NCBI GenBank assembly: GCA_017458185.1
Contig: JAFTFY010000031.1
Coordinates: forward strand, 1 to 64,000
Source: Neisseriaceae bacterium
GTDB lineage: Bacteria; Pseudomonadota; Gammaproteobacteria; Burkholderiales; Neisseriaceae
DNA length: 64,000 nucleotides
Reading direction: 5' to 3'
Shown here in pieces: positions 60,676 to 64,000 of the stretch. The first letter of the stretch is position 1; each line of letters begins with the position of its first letter. The notes under the pieces were generated by a model, which had not been told where the DNA came from, did no database searches, and saw only the letters and a program-made list of their open reading frames with translations. The position numbers and the translations under genes were made by a program.

Positions 60676-61863
60676 TTATAACGCTTTTTTTAACTGCGGC
60701 AAAAATAAACTCACCACAAGCCACAACAGCATTAAGCCGCCGCAAAATAAAAATACCGTAGATGATTGATATTTCTGCAATAAAATGCCGCCGATAACGC
60801 TGCCTGAAAATAAGCCCAAACTCATTGCGGTGTTGTAAATGCCCATTGCCGTGCCTTTGAGTTCTTTGGGAGCGATTTTGGATACGGCGGACGGCAGCAC
60901 TGCTTCGGCAATATTTAAGCCGATGAAATAAAAACATAAAGCGATGATTATCGGGATTAAGGCGGCAGAAGACGCCAAACCGATTTGTGCCAAGCCAAGC
61001 AAGGCAATCGACAACAACAACACCGCTTTTAATTTATGGCGTGTTTCGCCGACAATCACCGCAGGAATCATCAATATCACGCCGATAACGGTTACAGGAA
61101 AATAAATTTTCCACAAATCCGCTTTGACAAAACCCAAATCCTGCAACACAAAGGGCAGGGCAACAAACATCGCCATTTGTGCGGCGTGTAGGGCGAAAAT
61201 GCCGAAATTCAATCGCCATAAATCGGCGTTTTTCAACACGGCGGTAAAATTCATTTTTTCAGGCTGCCTGAAAAAAGTGTTTTCGGCAGGAATAGCAAAT
61301 AAAATTAAGAAGATACCTAATATCGCACCGATTCCCGTCAAAATAAATACGCCTGACACGCCGATAAAACGGTCTAATATGGGGGCAATAATCAGGCTGC
61401 CTGAAAAAGTCAAACCGATACTGGCACCGATTAGCGACATAGCACGGGTTCTGACTTTGTCTCGCGTGGTGTCGGCAAGCAAGGCAACCACAGCGGCACT
61501 GACTGCCCCCGCACCTTGCACCGCCCGTGCAATGGATAACATAAAAATATTATCGGCAAATGCACATAAGAAACTCCCCAAAGCAAAGACAGACAAGCCT
61601 GCCACGATGATTTTTTTGCGTCCAAAACGATCCGATAACACACCTAATGGTAACTGGCACGCTGCTTGCATTAAACCGTATAAGCCAAAGGCTAAACCTA
61701 TCCAAAACCGATTATCGCCGCCTGATAACTGGGACGCATAAAGTGAAAATACGGGCAATAATAAGAATATACCCAACAGCCGTAAAGAATAAACTATGGA
61801 TAATACGATTGAAACTTGTCTTTCTAAACTATTTAAACGAGAACGAACTTGGGATTGAGACAT
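60676..61863 (-). CDS. MFS transporter, DHA1 type (YajR-like)
   Basis: A 395-residue inner-membrane transporter with 12 predicted segments. Motif A is PLGVLSDRFGRKKIIVAGL (about 71-89). Motif C-like SLIGASIGLTFSGSLIIAPILDR (about 147-169) follows. Two DUS are in frame (FSGSLI and FFRQPEK). It resembles putative drug or metabolite exporters. The substrate is not predictable. Confidence 0.87.
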   Translation of the reverse strand: MSQSQVRSRLNSLERQVSIVLSIVYSLRLLGIFLLLPVFSLYASQLSGGDNRFWIGLAFGLYGLMQAACQLPLGVLSDRFGRKKIIVAGLSVFALGSFLCAFADNIFMLSIARAVQGAGAVSAAVVALLADTTRDKVRTRAMSLIGASIGLTFSGSLIIAPILDRFIGVSGVFILTGIGAILGIFLILFAIPAENTFFRQPEKMNFTAVLKNADLWRLNFGIFALHAAQMAMFVALPFVLQDLGFVKADLWKIYFPVTVIGVILMIPAVIVGETRHKLKAVLLLSIALLGLAQIGLASSAALIPIIIALCFYFIGLNIAEAVLPSAVSKIAPKELKGTAMGIYNTAMSLGLFSGSVIGGILLQKYQSSTVFLFCGGLMLLWLVVSLFLPQLKKAL

Positions 61864-61956
61864 AAACTATATAACAAGAATAAAAAAAACACAGGCGGCG
61901 TATTATACAGAGAAACCGATTAAAAAAGTCTATTAAATAAGTATCATTGAATAACC

Positions 61957-61987
61957 GAAAAAAAGGGGGGCGACATCACATCGCCCC
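61957..61987 (-). terminator. Terminator of the DUF3149 microprotein gene
   Basis: On the minus strand GGGGCGA-tgtgatg-TCGCCCC followed by CC and seven T. Confidence 0.8.
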
Positions 61988-62034
61988 AGAACACACACAT
62001 CAAGAGGAAAAAATGTTCATTTATCAGGTCAGTA

Positions 62035-62181
62035 TTATTGCTGACCTGCGTTTTTTGCGTCTTTCTCGGCTTGCTTACCAACCCAGAAAAATAAATAAAC
62101 GGCCATCACAACCACAAATGCAATGGTGAAAAGTGAAATCAAACCAACGAACGAACTAAAAAGTTTTGCGAAAAGAGCCAT
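62035..62181 (-). CDS. DUF3149-type small membrane protein
   Basis: A 48-residue protein with one membrane segment (FVGLISLFTIAFVVVMAVYLFFWVG) and a polar tail (KQAEKDAKNAGQQ). The N-terminal MALFAKLFSSFVGLISL plus VMAVYLF pattern agrees with the DUF3149 family of small neisserial membrane proteins, of unknown role. The start is the ATG at 62181. It has its own terminator. Confidence 0.75.
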   Translation of the reverse strand: MALFAKLFSSFVGLISLFTIAFVVVMAVYLFFWVGKQAEKDAKNAGQQ

Positions 62182-62366
62182 TTGTGTTCCCCAAATTATT
62201 TGCAAAAGTCATTACAATGGGCATTTTACGGATAGAAAAAATCTCTGCATTGATATAAGTCAATAAATAGCAAAGCATTGCGTTTGTTTGATAATAAAAA
62301 TTCAAAATGATGATGATTGTTGTATATTTGATACACAAAATGTTTTCAGGCTGCCTGAAAAATAAA

Positions 62367-62394
62367 AAAACGGAAGATTTTTATCTTCCGTTTT
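62367..62394 (-). terminator. Terminator of trxB
   Basis: AAAACGGAAGAT-tttt-ATCTTCCGTTTT, 26 bases beyond the trxB stop. DUS lie on both sides. Confidence 0.85.
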
Positions 62395-62419
62395 GTTTTG
62401 CCGTTCAGGCAGCCTGAAA

Positions 62420-64000
<1,581 letters not shown>

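Overview
The window is a chromosomal segment from a member of the Neisseriaceae outside the genus Neisseria, most likely from the Kingella / Simonsiella / Alysiella group. The main evidence is the repeat AGGCAGCCTGAA / AGGCTGCCTGAA, seen about 65 times by eye. These are the AG-kingDUS and AG-simDUS dialects of the Neisseriaceae DNA uptake sequence (DUS). Here they usually sit in a perfectly self-complementary 17-mer, TTTCAGGC-A-GCCTGAAA. Gene content (MtrCDE-type efflux pump, Mla lipid transport, CcoS, Slam-type surface lipoprotein) and four relatives of the neisserial Correia element agree. Base composition is moderately AT-rich, with clearly AT-richer accessory genes embedded in it.

Layout. 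1-155: tRNA-Phe (cut by the window edge) and initiator tRNA-fMet. 0.4-9.4 kb: acyl-CoA dehydrogenase, a PTS-EIIC-like membrane protein, aroE-mtgA (overlapping), cdsA, a MazE/MazF-type toxin-antitoxin pair, and the acetolactate synthase genes ilvB-ilvN. 9.4-15.5 kb: an MdtD-like drug exporter, an AT-rich accessory locus (a membrane protein resembling phage abortive infection proteins, with LRV repeats, plus a small partner), then the origin-type cluster rsmG-parA-parB. 15.6-23.3 kb: an RND efflux operon with an AcrR-type operator in front, split between pump and outer-membrane genes by two AT-rich genes, one a probable nuclease. 23.6-30.6 kb: mlaF, mlaE and mlaD, with a WG-repeat protein and a frameshifted DUF1016 gene inserted between mlaF and mlaE, followed by a second WG-repeat protein. 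31-33.5 kb: a TrpYZ-type ABC permease and ATPase without a binding protein, and a 40-residue lipoprotein.

33.6-38.2 kb is dense in toxin-antitoxin genes: BrnT/BrnA, an RHH antitoxin, a VapC toxin, and a DarT/NADAR pair around pyrF. 38.7-50.2 kb is housekeeping: ccoS, relA, rpsB-tsf, hrpA, fabD and a LemA protein. 50.2-64 kb holds a transaldolase with a large His/Cys-rich insertion, a leucine-rich-repeat protein, proS, two microproteins with their own signals, an iron alcohol dehydrogenase, a glutathione transferase, HicA/HicB, ssb, a TbpB/fHbp-like lipoprotein, an MFS transporter, a DUF3149 microprotein, trxB, and rppH running off the edge.

The non-coding DNA is unusually structured. Beyond the DUS it carries arrays of consecutive short-loop hairpins whose two arms change together from copy to copy, four Correia-like elements, a two-copy element containing a 20-bp palindrome, and long inverted repeats. 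DUS also occur inside genes in all three frames, encoding peptides such as FRQPE, SGSLK, RLPE and SGCLK, and sometimes supplying the stop codon.
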